Assembly (NCBI GenBank): GCA_018398585.1 | Contig: JAGTTD010000009.1 | Span: 15,939,193-16,003,192, forward strand | DNA: 64,000 nucleotides | Origin: Simmondsia chinensis | Lineage: Eukaryota; Streptophyta; Magnoliopsida; Caryophyllales; Simmondsiaceae | Reading direction: 5' to 3' | Part shown: piece by piece, positions 22,486 through 33,317 of the stretch | Layout: each line of letters begins with the position of its first letter | Position numbering within the stretch: the first letter of the stretch is position 1 | The notes under the pieces: generated by a model | The model's database searches: none | What the model saw: only the letters and a program-made list of their open reading frames with translations | What the model was told of the DNA's origin: nothing | Made by a program: the position numbers and the translations under genes

Positions 22486-23878
22486 TGGAGGGTTTTGGAG
22501 AAGAAAGGCATCCCCATGCTTTATATCCATGCCATTAGAGACATGTATGATGACTGAAAAACTAATGTGCATACAGCAGAAGGGGAAACTGACGCTTTAC
22601 TCATTATAGTCGGGGTTCACCAAAGATCTGCCTTTAGTCCATTTCTATTCATTCTGGTTATAAATGAGATCACTTGGCATATCCAAGGAGGCATGCCGTG
22701 GTGCATGCTAATCGCTGATGACATCGTCCCTGTAGGGGAGTCTCTAGAAGAGATAAATGAAAAATTGGAACTTTGGCGAAGGGCCTTGGAATAGAAAGGA
22801 TTAAGACTTAGCAGATCCAAGACTGAGTATATGGAACTCAAGTTCAGTACCTCCACGAGACCTAGTATAGGAGACGTCAGGATTGGGTCGGAGCCTATAC
22901 CAAAAAACAAGTGCTTTAGATACTTGGGTTCCATAGTACAACAGGACGGCAGAGTTGACAAGGATGTCAATAATCGTATTAAAGTAGGATGGCATACATG
23001 GAAGATGGCCTCCGCGGTACTCTGCGATAGAAGATTCCCTTTAAAGTTAAAGGGAAAATAGTATAAGACGGTAGTGAGATCGGCTATGTTGTATGGTGCG
23101 GAGTGTTGGCCAATGAAACGGCACCATACACTGAAGATGAAGGTGGCAGAGATGAGAATGCTGCGATGGATGTGTGGACAAATGAAGAAGGATAAGATAA
23201 AAAATGTCGTCATGAGAAACAAAGTGGGCGTGGCCCCAATAGAGGATAAATTGAGGGAGCAACATCTGCGATGGTTTGGGCATGCCTGGAGGAGACCGAG
23301 CACTGCCCCTATTAGGAGTTGCGAATAGCTGCATACGACGATCGGGAGGAGAAGGAGAGGCAGGCCAAAGAAAAGATGGATGGAGACGATCCGACATGAC
23401 CTCAACCACTTAAATCTACATGAAGAGATGGCTTTAGATAGAGTTCAGTGGAGAACTAGCATAGGGGTAGCCCATGTGCCGGTTCAGTGTTGGGAAGCAT
23501 AGTTTGGATAACACTAGTGACTCTAGATTTATGTGTATGCCTGACTGATTGACATGATAAGGGGGGAGCTATTTTAATGCCTTTTAATGCCTCTTAATGT
23601 GTTTTTGTTGTCCATTGCATGCTCTGTGACATTGTTTTGCTTCCTCGATTTCTTTTTTTCTTTATTGCTTTCATGCTTGTATGCCCTTAAGCTTAGATGC
23701 TCGCATGTTTTTATGTAATGCTTCTATGCTACTCAGGTTGGGGGTCCCCGAAAACGTCCTCTCTTGAGGGTAGCACCCTAAAGGGGTAAGGCTGTGTACA
23801 TCCAAACCCCCCCCCCCCCAACCCTACTCAGGCGGGAGCCCTTGTGGCACTGGGTTTGTTGTTGTTGTTGTTGTTGTT
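22486..23878 (+). pseudogene. RTE-type LINE, 5'-truncated, with RT core and 3' tail
   Basis: Encodes the C-terminal half of an RTE-clade reverse transcriptase. In order: LEKKGIPMLYI near 22500, VGVHQRSAFSPFLFILVINE near 22610-22670, MPWCMLIADDIVPVGES near 22693-22745 (the catalytic F/YADD box reads IADD), a thumb region with FRYLGSIVQQDGRVDKDVNN (22915-22975), then FPLKLKGK, MLYGAECWPMKRHHTLKMKV, MRMLRWMCGQMKKDK and LRWFGHAWRRP. Stops at about 22557, 22794 and 23060 kill it. The tail starts at CAGGTTGGGGGTCCCCG (about 23737) and ends in (GTT)n at 23878. A weak duplication of ATATYCNATAT flanks it. Endonuclease is absent. Confidence 0.88.
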
Positions 23879-24131
23879 ATATTCTATATTTTGCTAAATT
23901 TGTCACTTTAACTGTCAAATTATTGGTTGTACCCTATCATTTACTATGTTTTATATTTCTATTACCGCTATTCTGCCTTTTTTTATTTTTATAAGTCAAC
24001 GAACTTTTAACCGGAATTTCATGTATAATGTCAAATAGTAATCCTACATATTAGATATCTTTTAGTTCCTGTTACTATATTTTACTAACTAGGGTTGATT
24101 ATTTCACTTGTTTTGGTGATTCTAAATTAAG

Positions 24132-24206
24132 CATGATCTTGGAAGGATGGAGAAGCGGATTTTACGCATTGCCTTCGATGATGATAAGAAACCGTATCTT
24201 CCTAAG
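24132..24206 (+). other. Exon-like block with splice sites, unidentified
   Basis: Open sequence coding for GRMEKRILRIAFDDDKKPYL lies between an AAG at 24129-24131 and a good donor, AAG|GTATGT, at 24206/24207. GC content is above that of its neighbours. It could be one exon of a host gene whose other exons lie elsewhere or are lost. I do not recognise the protein. Confidence 0.3.
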
Positions 24207-24467
24207 GTATGTATCTATTGTTTTTGTCAAAGAATGAATTATTCAGAAGCTTAAGCTATTAGAGGGTGACTTGGAAATGATTTTATACTCTAACATGCTG
24301 ATGCTTCCCTCATGTGAATGCCTATTGTGTGTGAAATGTTGAATAGTGTATAAACCTATTTCCATCTTGTACAAAAATTGTAAAATGGGGTTTGTTTGAT
24401 TTGAACTCGAACTGTGGACATTGAAGTAAGTCTTAGAAATATTTATACTATGACAATTTAGGGCTTC

Positions 24468-24682
24468 TTGGTATCATTCTTTGTTTACGATTTTTGGTTT
24501 TTGAAAAACTAAAAAATAGGCTTTAAAACTAAGTTTTTTCGTTTATGGCTTTCTGTTTTAAATTTTCAATCGAACTAGAAAAACTGAAAATAAAAAGCCA
24601 AAAATCAAGAAAAATAATTTCTAAAATATGATTTTTGTATATAAAAAAATACCACAAATTGCAAACAGAAAACAATACCAAA
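24468..24682. mobile_element. hAT-like MITE, about 215 bp
   Basis: Inverted ends: TTGGTATCATTCTTTGTTT on the left and AAACAGAAAACAATACCAA on the right. The interior has a GATTTTTGGTTTTTGAAAAACT block mirrored by AAGCCAAAAATCAAG-type sequence. It is the same family as the unit interrupted by Athila at 11027. Between it and 25218 I see only AT-rich sequence and short unconvincing frames. Confidence 0.6.
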
Positions 24683-25218
24683 CAGACTTGCAAGTGCTTG
24701 TCTATGATGAATGGTCAACATCTTGAGTATTCATTTTTTTTCCTCTTCTGGGTTTATTTTTCCCCCTTTCTTTTTGGTATCAGCATATACTATACAGTTA
24801 GAAGGAGTAGTTGAGTGATGGAGTGGGAAACCACTGGATTGACTGCTTGAAGGATCATGCCAGCAAACATGTATGTCATTTTGAATACACAAATAAGAGA
24901 TGGAGTTGGTTTTTTTCCTTACGAATTAATGCATCTCTGAGTTGGTCCATGTTGTTAAAGATTTCACATGTAAGTCTAGTAAAAAAATCTCAAATTGGGA
25001 CTGTGAGAAAGAAGATTTTGGCATATAAATGTAGTATGTTACTCTATTTATTGCCAATTGATTTTAGGATGAAATCCTACTTGGGCTTTTATGTAGGTCT
25101 CATGTGTGCCAACTCTATAGATTGGGCCTATAACCTAGTGGATTTTCACATTTATCTTCCATTTTCTTTCTTTTTTCAATTTGCAGCATAGTTGAGAGAG
25201 AGGAGATTTGAACTTATG

Positions 25219-25236
25219 ATCCCTTATTGTAGGGTA
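25219..25236. repeat. Target-site duplication of the 5S-headed SINE (left)
   Basis: ATCCCTTATTGTAGGGTA matches 25488-25505 at 16 of 18 positions. It ends one base before the first nucleotide of the 5S-like sequence. Confidence 0.82.
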
Positions 25237-25487
25237 AGGGTTCATTTACCAGACGCTAAGGCATCGGATCTCATATTAGAACTCCGAAGTTAAGCATGTT
25301 TGGGCAAGAGTAGTACCAGAATGTGTGACCTTCTGGGAAGTCCTCGTGTTGCCAACCCTATAAAGTTGGAGGTCCTCGGAGGCAGCCTCTTGACAGGGTT
25401 ACACCCTGACGGGGCAAGGCTGTGTACATACACCTCTCCCAGACCCTGCTTATGCGGGAGCCCTTTGGGCACTGGTTCTGTTGTTGT
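25237..25487 (+). mobile_element. 5S rRNA-derived SINE with RTE-LINE tail
   Basis: About 251 bp flanked by an 18-bp duplication. The first 121 bases (25238-25358) are a full-length 5S rRNA-like sequence, the next few bases (TATAAA) are a linker, and 25365-25487 match the 3' tail of the RTE LINEs in this window: GTTGGAGGTCCTCGGAGGC, GCAAGGCTGTGTACAT, GCGGGAGCCCTTTGGGCACT, then a TTGTTGT end. The 5S part would supply an internal Pol III promoter, and the tail a binding site for LINE reverse transcriptase. This is the architecture of the SINE3 class known from animals. No tRNA-type A/B boxes are seen. It is not coding. Confidence 0.85.
25238..25358 (+). rRNA. 5S rRNA-like head of the SINE (not a functional 5S gene)
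   Basis: Starts with GGGT and includes the best conserved plant 5S blocks in order: CGGATC near 25265, AGAACTCCGAAGTTAAGC at about 25278-25295 (A-box region), TTTGGGCAAGAGTAGTACCA (25299-25318; intermediate element), GTGACC followed by CTGGGAAGTCCTCGTGTTGC (about 25325-25352; C-box region), ending near CCAACCC. By eye identity to plant 5S is roughly 80-85 percent, with changes that include ATGTGTGACC for the usual ATGGGTGACC. It runs straight into a LINE tail rather than a T-run terminator, which argues against a true 5S gene. Confidence 0.85.
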
Positions 25488-25505
25488 ATCTCTAATTGTA
25501 GGGTA
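25488..25505. repeat. Target-site duplication of the 5S-headed SINE (right)
   Basis: ATCTCTAATTGTAGGGTA, 16 of 18 identical to 25219-25236. Confidence 0.82.
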
Positions 25506-25666
25506 TTAAGTTGTGAACCTTAGTAGTATTCTTTTTACAACGGGACCATGGTTCCAATGGCCTCTTATAGGGGTCTAAATGAGCCAATTTTAACCAAATT
25601 AAGCACCCCCTTGTTCGAACTCGAGTTTAGAGAGTCTTAATGACCTCAAGTTTGAGCTGATCGCTT

Positions 25667-26193
25667 TGATAACAACCCTCAAATAGCATCCGCATAAGAA
25701 TTACAACAAAAAGGCGTCGGGGGTCTGAGATGCAATCCATTTCGGGCTACAGCCGCATCTGCGTGCAACCTCATCACGTCACCAAGATGCAGTCCAAATT
25801 GTGACCAAGCACTGCAACAAAAGCCCGGAATGGAGAATCTCGGCCCTTAGAAGAATCATGCCCCGAGTTACGAAACTCACCCAAGAACCTATCAACCTCA
25901 ACTATCCGTCACAACGTACAAGGAAACAGCTACTTGAGAACATGAGTCCCGGACCTAGGGGCATCTCACCCCGAGTTGTAACTAGGCAAAATACACCCAC
26001 TCACTCGGCTCAATGGAGATACTTTCTCCTATAAAGCTATAAATACAGCCCAAAATCTTGAGAAAGAGGAATTCAAATTTTTTTTGGGACAATCATTCTT
26101 GTATTAAATTAAGAAACATTTGTATCAAATTCATTAATCAATAAAAAGAGGTTTGAGATTAACCTTCCATTAAAAGAACCTGTACCCAAAATA
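25667..26193 (+). mobile_element. LTR of a Tat-type gypsy element, plus orientation
   Basis: It begins TGATAACAACCCTCAAATAG, resembling the TGATAAG...AAATAGCATCCG start of the LTR at 59221-59820 on its own strand, and ends TGTACCCAAAATA directly before a PBS. A TATA box (CTATAAATACAG) lies at about 26036-26047. The family differs from the 59221 LTR over most of its length. Only this 5' end and a short leader survive. The stretch 25506-25666 holds nothing I recognise. Confidence 0.7.
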
Positions 26194-26194
26194 G

Positions 26195-26212
26195 TTGGTG
26201 CCGTCGGTGGGA
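26195..26212 (+). promoter_or_regulatory. Primer-binding site of the Tat-type fragment
   Basis: TTGGTGCCGTCGGTGGGA follows the LTR end. It matches the type seen on the minus strand at 59202-59220 (TTGACGTCGTCTGTGGGA). This PBS form is typical of Tat/Ogre-group elements. Confidence 0.7.
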
Positions 26213-26213
26213 A

Positions 26214-26400
26214 ATGGAAAACTTTCTCCCTAACAAATCAATAGAATCTCCTTCTTTACCCAAGAAGTCAGGAGACCAATACGTCACCTCAAGTCAACTC
26301 CATGAACTTTGAACATTGATCATGCAACTTGCCGATCACAATCCATCAGACAAAACCCCGCTGCACCCCCGGAGCAAAATCCGCAAAATTGTCTTAAAAA
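26214..26400 (+). pseudogene. Start of a Tat-type gag, truncated
   Basis: The first ATG after the PBS opens a frame beginning MENFLPNKSIESPSLPKKSG and ending at a TGA after about 33 codons (about 26312). Sequence resembling a gag leader continues to about 26400, where similarity stops. From 26400 to 27860 I find no gene: AT-rich DNA with one short open stretch near 27030-27190 that I cannot assign. Confidence 0.45.
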
Positions 26401-27869
26401 CAATGATTTTGCTTTGGTAATAACAATTTTTCCCTATCAATAACATTACCTAAAATAAAATATAGGTTTGGGAAAGATGAAATGATTTGGAACTTGTCAA
26501 TGCAAGAATCAGCTAATTTATTGAGCACGGCAGTCATCAGGTTGTCCTTCTCCTTTCTTTCTTAACTATCATAAAAGCAGAGCAGTTAAAATCCATGGGG
26601 GTTCATTTTTCATTAGGCTGAAAGTCTAATTTCAATTGGATGCATGGCAGGTGTTTAGGTAATATCTTTCATATCTTCTTCTCTAAGTGGTTTACCTTAA
26701 AATTTAAAAATGTTAGTTAGCTAATGAAACAACTATGTAAATAGTAGAAGTATATTTCTAATGTTGATTTATGCTTAATTATATGCAGAAACCCTATTAC
26801 TCTAGATCTCTTATAAGTGTTTAGTATATAATTAGATCCAATAATATATGACTTTTCAATATTTAGTTGTGATATTTATGGCATGGAATAAAATTGTGGT
26901 TTTGTAGGCTATTTGGTGGCGCGTGTAGTGTTGTGGATGTTTTGTAATGGTTTTTATTAGAATTGGATTGAATGCTCGTGAATGATTGCTTCAGTTGCAC
27001 TTATTGTGAAATTGCCGGTGCTTTCTTCTATTCCCCAAACCCTTAGGTGGATTTTATGTTGATGCAAAGAAAGATGTCATAGTAATCGATGAAATCGTTG
27101 GAATCAGATCACAGTTTGAGTCATGTAATAAGATTTATGTGGATCTTTTTGACAGTTCTTTTAGATTAAAAAAAAAAACACCATATTCATGGCGTTCTTT
27201 TGGTTATCCTTTTGCAAATCAATGCCATGCCAGTTTTGATTATCCCTAAAAGAGTGCACACTTGATTTTTGGAGCTCTTTTTTTAGATGAGATGATTGTG
27301 TTCTTTTGGGGTGGCACTATTACAGGTTTGTTCCTTTTAGGTAATTGATATGATACAATCCATTAGAGTGCAACGATGAGATTTAAATAAAAAGAGAGAA
27401 TGAGATAACAATGATACAAGAACCAGTTCCAAGACCAAGCCTAGAGCCATTGAAAGCTCCAAGTCTTCATCATAGAGCCCAGAAATACCCTTAAACACGA
27501 TCATGTTGCTCTAAACTTTGGATGCAGCAAAAATTACAGATATCACTGTGAAATTTTAATTTCCCTTTGTTTTGTCCTTATCTCATCTTATTAGGTTGTA
27601 TTTTTATACGAGTTGCTCATTCATGCCTTTTATACATGATCTGTTCATTTGTTGCATGACAAATATATTCTAATTCTGTTGCAGGGCTCTTCATTTTTCA
27701 TGTAATGAAGAATTTTTCATTCCATACGATTCACCTGTCTTTGTTTCATCTTTTTGGATTTGCTCAGATGGACACACTTCTTATGGAATCTTTGTTGTAT
27801 TTTGAGTTGGTCTTGAGATTTTAGAGGCTCAAAGTAAGTTCTTCTTATTATTATAATATTGGTGCCTTC

Positions 27870-28260
27870 GATTTGACTTTTGCCTTAAAACAGAAAATTT
27901 TCCTTACTTTTAAAACCAACCTCTTAATCCCTGCAACAATTTCTTATGACTATTTTGCCCCTTAAAAGTAAGGGATTAAGTGTTTGATTTTATTTTTAGA
28001 AGAGAATTTTATGTTTTTAGCAAAAAATAGGTTTTATATATTTAGAAAAAACAACTATTGCAATTAGCTATAGTAATGACATTATAAGTTTAGAATATGA
28101 AAAAAATATTTTTGAAATTTTCACAAAAAACATTAAATGATAAAATATTTTTTTTTTCGTTTAAAATTAGATTTATAAATATAAAATTTAAAAAATGATG
28201 AAACTAAAAATTTGGAAACAAATTAGGGAAAAATATTTTTTTGTAAAAACTTTAAAAGAA
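27870..28260. mobile_element. Half of a long-TIR MITE-like unit
   Basis: It matches the left part of the units at 40703, 41532 and 43399: TTTGCC, CTTACTTTTAAAA, then AAAGTAAGGGATTAAGTGTTTG with ATTTTATTTTTAGAAGAGAA. The mirrored right arm is not evident, so the copy is partial. Confidence 0.45.
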
Positions 28261-28271
28261 ATTTCATAATA

Positions 28272-28430
28272 GTGAGGGAGTGTTACTCTTCCTTCCATCT
28301 CCCTCCTAATGAGGGTGACGGCCCATCGTGCGAGGTCATTATCAGCGGCAACCGCATCATCTTCAAGCGCGCTGATGTTGCCGAGGCTATTGGCGCCCCG
28401 CTTTTCTTTGAAAACTCCGCATCCTCCTAA
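28272..28430 (+). pseudogene. Fragment resembling the plant Transposase_32 domain
   Basis: A frame of 52 codons ending at a stop (28428-28430) begins VRECYSSFHLPPNEGDGPSC and contains EVIISGNRIIFKRADVAEAI followed by GAPLF. Known members have V-REFYAN, then a variable stretch, then a V.V.GK.V.F....I...LG.P pattern; that family is found in plant retrotransposon-associated proteins. GC content is clearly above the flanks. It has no obvious start upstream and stops early, so it is a fragment. The assignment is by pattern only. Confidence 0.5.
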
Positions 28431-28534
28431 CATCCCACTGAAGTCCATATAGTCATTGTATATTGTACGAATATTTCTACAACTATTAATACAAGTAGCT
28501 GTTACATTGTTCGACGATCACTCTCACTCTCGCT

Positions 28535-28975
28535 CTTTGATGAACTGCTACTTGTGAGGCGATCACTCACAAGATATTAGGGTTTTATACAGTCGGCAAA
28601 AGGCGGGAAGGTCCGACTATCCATCTCTCTCGCTTTTTATCTGTTAATTGTTCTTCCCTGATGCTTTGCTATTTGTTTCACCATTGATGATGATGACGAT
28701 GATGATGAGTTTTCTGGTTTCCTTTGAATTTCAATCCACTTTTGCTGATATTAGGGTTTCATATAGTCTAAGTTTCATGATTTTTCTTCAATGCTTTGCT
28801 ACTTTTGTCATCATTGATGATGATGATGAGTTTTCTATTTTCCTTTGAATTTTAATCGACTTCTACTGCTATTAGCTTTTCATATAGTCTGAGTTTCATG
28901 ATATTAGGGTTTCATGATTTTTATTCGATGAATTGCTACTAGTTTCACCATTGATGATGATGATTTTTATTCAGA
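28535..28975. repeat. Degenerate tandem repeat, unit about 130-138 bp, with GAT trinucleotide runs
   Basis: Units start at about 28535, 28659, 28790 and 28928 with GATGNNTTGCTACTTGTTTCACCATT, followed by (GATGAT)n, TTTTCTNNTTTCCTTTGAATTT, and GATATTAGGGTTTCATATAGTC. The first unit is the most diverged. The GAT run varies in length between units. Confidence 0.7.
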
Positions 28976-29025
28976 AAAGTGCTTCTGCAAAAATTGCATA
29001 AAAAAAAGCAGTTTATCACAGCTCA

Positions 29026-29923
29026 ATGCACTTGTGGGGAAAACCTGTATGAACTTTTTTTTGGCTGAGATTCTTTCTTAAAGAAACAGCAGTGTGCTAT
29101 AGTGTTCTTGTTAACATTCATGCTTATGATGCTTGTCTTCAGTTGCCGATATCCGGGGTTTGTGTGACTCTAAAATCCAATAAAAGCAACAAAGCGTCGA
29201 AGCAGAAAATCAAAGAAGAAGATTCATTAGGACATGTGGAATGGATTCGCGACTTCTATTGGCTCTTCTAACCGCAAGTTTATTGATATTTCGGTCGTCT
29301 ATTTGGTACTATTGATCTCTGGTGTGACATTTTTTTAAATGTGATTGGCACCCTGTAGTGGATCAAGATGATTCTATAGCTGTATGTGGTATTTGTGTCT
29401 TACTTTGGTTTAAGGGGGTGACAGACTCTTAACATAGGCTGTGTTTGGCAAAAATAACAGTAGCAATTAGCAGTTAGTAGTTTCAGTAGTTAAGAATTGA
29501 GTATTCCATTGAAAGAAGTAGTAGCAGGTACCTTTCTTTTTAATTGAAAAAAGAAATTGTATTAAGAGAGAAAGAACGTACAAATCGTTATGGTTAAGAT
29601 ACCCTTAAAAACAAATTATATTAAGGTAGCGGGTACCTGTTTGACTGGCTAAAGAGGCCTTGAGTTTGAAAGTTTGAAACCGGACTTTTCCATTCTTTGT
29701 ATTATTTTTCAATACATGGTACAATGTATGTATATGCTCTATTCCCTATTTAAACCCTACAAACATTCCAATTGCAAGTGCCTTTTTAGAGTACAAGACC
29801 ATTCTTAGGCCTTTTCCTAATACTATAAGCTTTTGAGACACTTTGTTCCGTCACTGTCACTCATGTCATGTTTTTAACCATGCTATTTGAACTCTATAAT
29901 CTCTCCGCTGTATTGTTGCATGG
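29026..29923 (+). repeat. Tandem duplication, copy A, left part
   Basis: Aligns with 38930-39735. It includes a Lys/Ser-rich open stretch at about 29165-29270 that also stays open in copy B (ending HVEWIRDFY), which hints at a former exon. Copy A has an extra block of about 95 bp near 29533-29625 absent from copy B. The copy is interrupted at 29924 by an Athila element and resumes at 36893. Confidence 0.75.
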
Positions 29924-31945
29924 TGATGCAGACTTTGCGTATATGTTAGCAAGTGCACTAGTCGTACCAAGTAATATAGAAGCGAGTAGAGTATCGTTCC
30001 CACGAGGATTGTATTGAGTGAATACCAAAATTAGTAGCTTCAATACTATTTGAAAGACCGAAACATTTAGGATTTTGATATGAAATAAAGTAAAATAAAA
30101 TAAAAAGAAATAAAAGTTAAAATGAGATTAGAATGTGCTAATTTTTTGTTGGTTTTTATCAGTTTATAAAGTCTAAGGCATCTGATTTCACCTTAGTTGC
30201 ACCAATACGCCTTTTTTATTTTCGATATCCAAGTTGTTACTGTATGTTGATGGTTGAAAATCCTAATTTATCAAATATTCTCTCTCGAGCAACATTTAGC
30301 ATGCTCTTTAACATATTAACCCATCACTCTCGTGCATGAATTTAAATAAGAAAAGAGTTTTCAAAGCTCTATGATTTTCTTTTTTTGAAAACCACACAAA
30401 TCACGTTAATCTCTCTTGAACATTCGCCCAATTTGTGGTACTTATCACCTCAGCAATCATCATAAATATCATCTCGGACTTATTATGAATCATTATAGGC
30501 TTTAAATGGTGATCAAGCATTTAAAACTCATGAAGAACAATGATAAACACTTCAACAACACAATAACATAAACATTGAATACTTTGAATTAGAAATAAGC
30601 TTATATTACAACTTAGGCTACATTATAGCCTTAGAATAACAAAAGTAGTTCATGATAAACTTAATATTAAACATTATAAACACAAAATTCATGAACTTAG
30701 GAAAGAAAAAAGGATAGAAGGAACTAAAAATACAAAATTACAAACCAAACTTTCTTCCTTCCTTTTCCTTTCCTCTTTCTTACGGTTTTTCTCTTTTTTC
30801 TGACTCAAATCTTGTGATTTTTGTTTTGAAATCTGATGCTTAAACACCCCCACACCATCCCCTATTTATAGTAGTTGCGCTAGGATAAAAAAATTGAAAA
30901 AAACTTCAAACTTCATCCTCATTAGTTGAATGTTGCCGCTGCTGCTGAAGCTACTTTGTTCATCCATTTTTTTTATATTTTTTTCTGAATTCCACCGCCC
31001 AAAACCTACACAAAAGCATCATGTGCATGTTGTATAAGGTTTTATACAATAAATTTGAGCTAAAATATTGCATAATATTGCCGCCCAAAGTGAGGAAAAG
31101 TTGTAAGTTGATTAAAAAAAATCTGTTTCTGTCTTTATTTTTTTTGCTGCCCCAAGTTGGGTTTTTCACCCATTCTTTTAATTTTTTCCGCAATTCCACC
31201 GCCCAAAACTTGCAAAAGTTGAGTTAATACATGTTAAAGTATGTTTTCACAATGAATTTGGGTGAAAAAAGTTGAGTTAGGGCTGCCAAAATGCAAGTTG
31301 AAGCTGATTGCACCACCACCTACACCCAGATTCTGCAATGGCTGTTCAACTCAATTTTTTACATTTTTTTGTTGCTTTTTACCACCCAAAATCAGCTTTA
31401 AAATCAACTTGAACATGTTAATTAAGTGGTCAATAAATTATTTCATTTTATTTGTCCATTTTACGACCCAAAATTGCAAGTTGAAATGGATTGGTTGAGC
31501 TTGGTGCATTTTCTCTATTCTTGCTGTTCTTTGCTGATTTTCTTCAAAATTTTGAGCTTAGACCCACCTAAATTCAGAGATGACATCAACTTTGACATGC
31601 TAATGCATTGTTTAATTAATCCTTGCACTTGATTTGTGCATTTTGTTACCCATTTTTGAAAGTTGAATTGTATGGTGCATGAACTTGTTGTGTTCTTACT
31701 TTAGCCATGTTAATTATTATGTTTTGCCCTTTTTTTTTGCTTTGGTTTGGTGTATCTTGCTTTTACTTGTTGATTTTAATGATAAAACCTAGCAAGATTT
31801 AGCATAAAACGAGTGCTTTCGCAAGAAAATGGCAATACGAGCAAAAAAGAGCAAAATCGAGCAAAAGCAATAAAAAAATGATGTAAAATGTTTTAAAATA
31901 TATTAAAATAATATACAAAAATTATATACTAATTTAGACTTATCA
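29924..31945 (-). repeat. 3' LTR of the deleted Athila element
   Basis: Begins TGATAAGTCTAAATTAG at 31945 on the minus strand and ends GTCTGCATCA at 29924. It is longer than the LTR of the 11027 element by several hundred bp, mainly around 31000-31700. Confidence 0.88.
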
Positions 31946-32560
31946 AAATACCCTCAAACTAAAATCTTGCTCGTCCTCGAGCAAGGCTAAATATTAAAGC
32001 ACAGGATCTCTTGTTTTTAAGAATTTTATCACAACTCAAAGCAGGTATACTCCAAATTAGAGAAGAATAACCGAGGCTCAAAGTTTAGGGTTCTAAAGGA
32101 AAAACCATCTTTCCCAAGGAAAAATCTATCAATTACCTAGGTAACCGAATTCAAAAGCTAGCTAAGCAAATTAAGTTTATCCGTTCTTTCTAATCTTAAG
32201 ATATTCAAACCGAATAGAGGACAAAAATTATGCCACTCATAACAAGGCTTATCAAGTATGTCTAAAACTAATTATTTTTGCACCATATTTTTTTCTTTGG
32301 AGGAATTTATTTACACAAGTCAATATAAGCATATCTGCGGCGAGAATCAAGCTTTGACTCCTGGGCAGTGACCCAGAAGTAAGAGAAGCCTCCACTGAGA
32401 TGCCTGTATTATGACCTCCCGAGTATATCTTCAGTGAGAATCAAGCTCTGACTCCTGGGCGATGACCGATAAGTAAGAGAAGCCACCATTGAGACGCCCT
32501 TTCAATGGGTAGCACATATCTTATATATGTGGATAGCGGTGCTAGAGATGTTTCCCTCTC

Positions 32561-32600
<40 letters not shown>

Positions 32601-33310
32601 TGCTTGGTTCCTTATTAGCTTTCTAAGTACCCCTTGTAGTGAGCTTTCAATGCGGCAGCTCCCATTCCAGTTGGCCCAGGGTACCAGGTGTTGAAACACC
32701 CCTACGGATCTACTTGCTCGATGTACCAAGGCACGAAACATTCACACCATAGCATATATACAAATGATAGACGTTTTTTAACATGATACCGATGCTTAGT
32801 AATTCTCTCCCTTTATTATTTTTCATGTATTTAGATTTAGGCTAACTCTTCAAAATTTATTATGTAAATGATATTCGTTGTACAATCTATTCAAATTTGG
32901 GCATCATTTAATCAGAAAAAAAGTAAAACAACCATGCTAACTAGTGAAATCAAATACCATGGTTTTATCAAGACAATGCCTTAGATTAGATCGTGTTTTG
33001 CAATTGGAATACAAAAATAATTGATTCTTAGGTTATTGAAATCTAATTTAAAGTAAACGAGCTAAAAAGAACTAAAAAGATAAATTGGGTAAGAGATACT
33101 TCCCAGGTTTGAGGATTACTTTTTGATGGCGCATGTTGACATTGTGCTACCCCCAAACTTGTTGCAAAATACCTGTTTAATCAAAAATAAACATGAGAAA
33201 AAGAAAAATAAAAATAATGAAAGAAAAATAAAATTAGATAAATAAAGATATAAACACTTGGGTTGCCTCCTAAGAAGCCCTTAGTTTATAGTCGTTAGCT
33301 CGACTTTCTG
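31946..33310 (-). other. Athila 3' non-coding block of the deleted element
   Basis: Holds the same landmarks in the same order as 12450-14047: a polypurine-like AGTTTGAGGGTATTTT next to the LTR, the tandem unit with GAGAATCAAGCTYTGACTCCTGG at about 32340-32505, a run of more than 30 T near 32562-32599, the GTTGGCCCAGGGTACCAGGTG block near 32670, and AAGTTTGGGGG near 33148-33160. No coding sequence. Confidence 0.75.
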
Positions 33311-33317
33311 GGTGGAT

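Noticed and set aside
22617..23405. 262-codon open frame on the minus strand
   Set aside because: It is the exact antisense of the plus-strand RTE reverse transcriptase (KVAEMRMLRWMCGQMKKD region) and has no domain of its own.
25238..25358. A functional 5S rRNA gene
   Set aside because: Single copy, many substitutions, no T-run terminator at the 3' end, direct fusion to a LINE tail, and a target duplication around the whole unit.
25237..25487. A Cassandra-type TRIM, which also carries 5S sequence
   Set aside because: No LTR ends, PBS or polypurine tract surround it; the sequence after the 5S part is an RTE tail.
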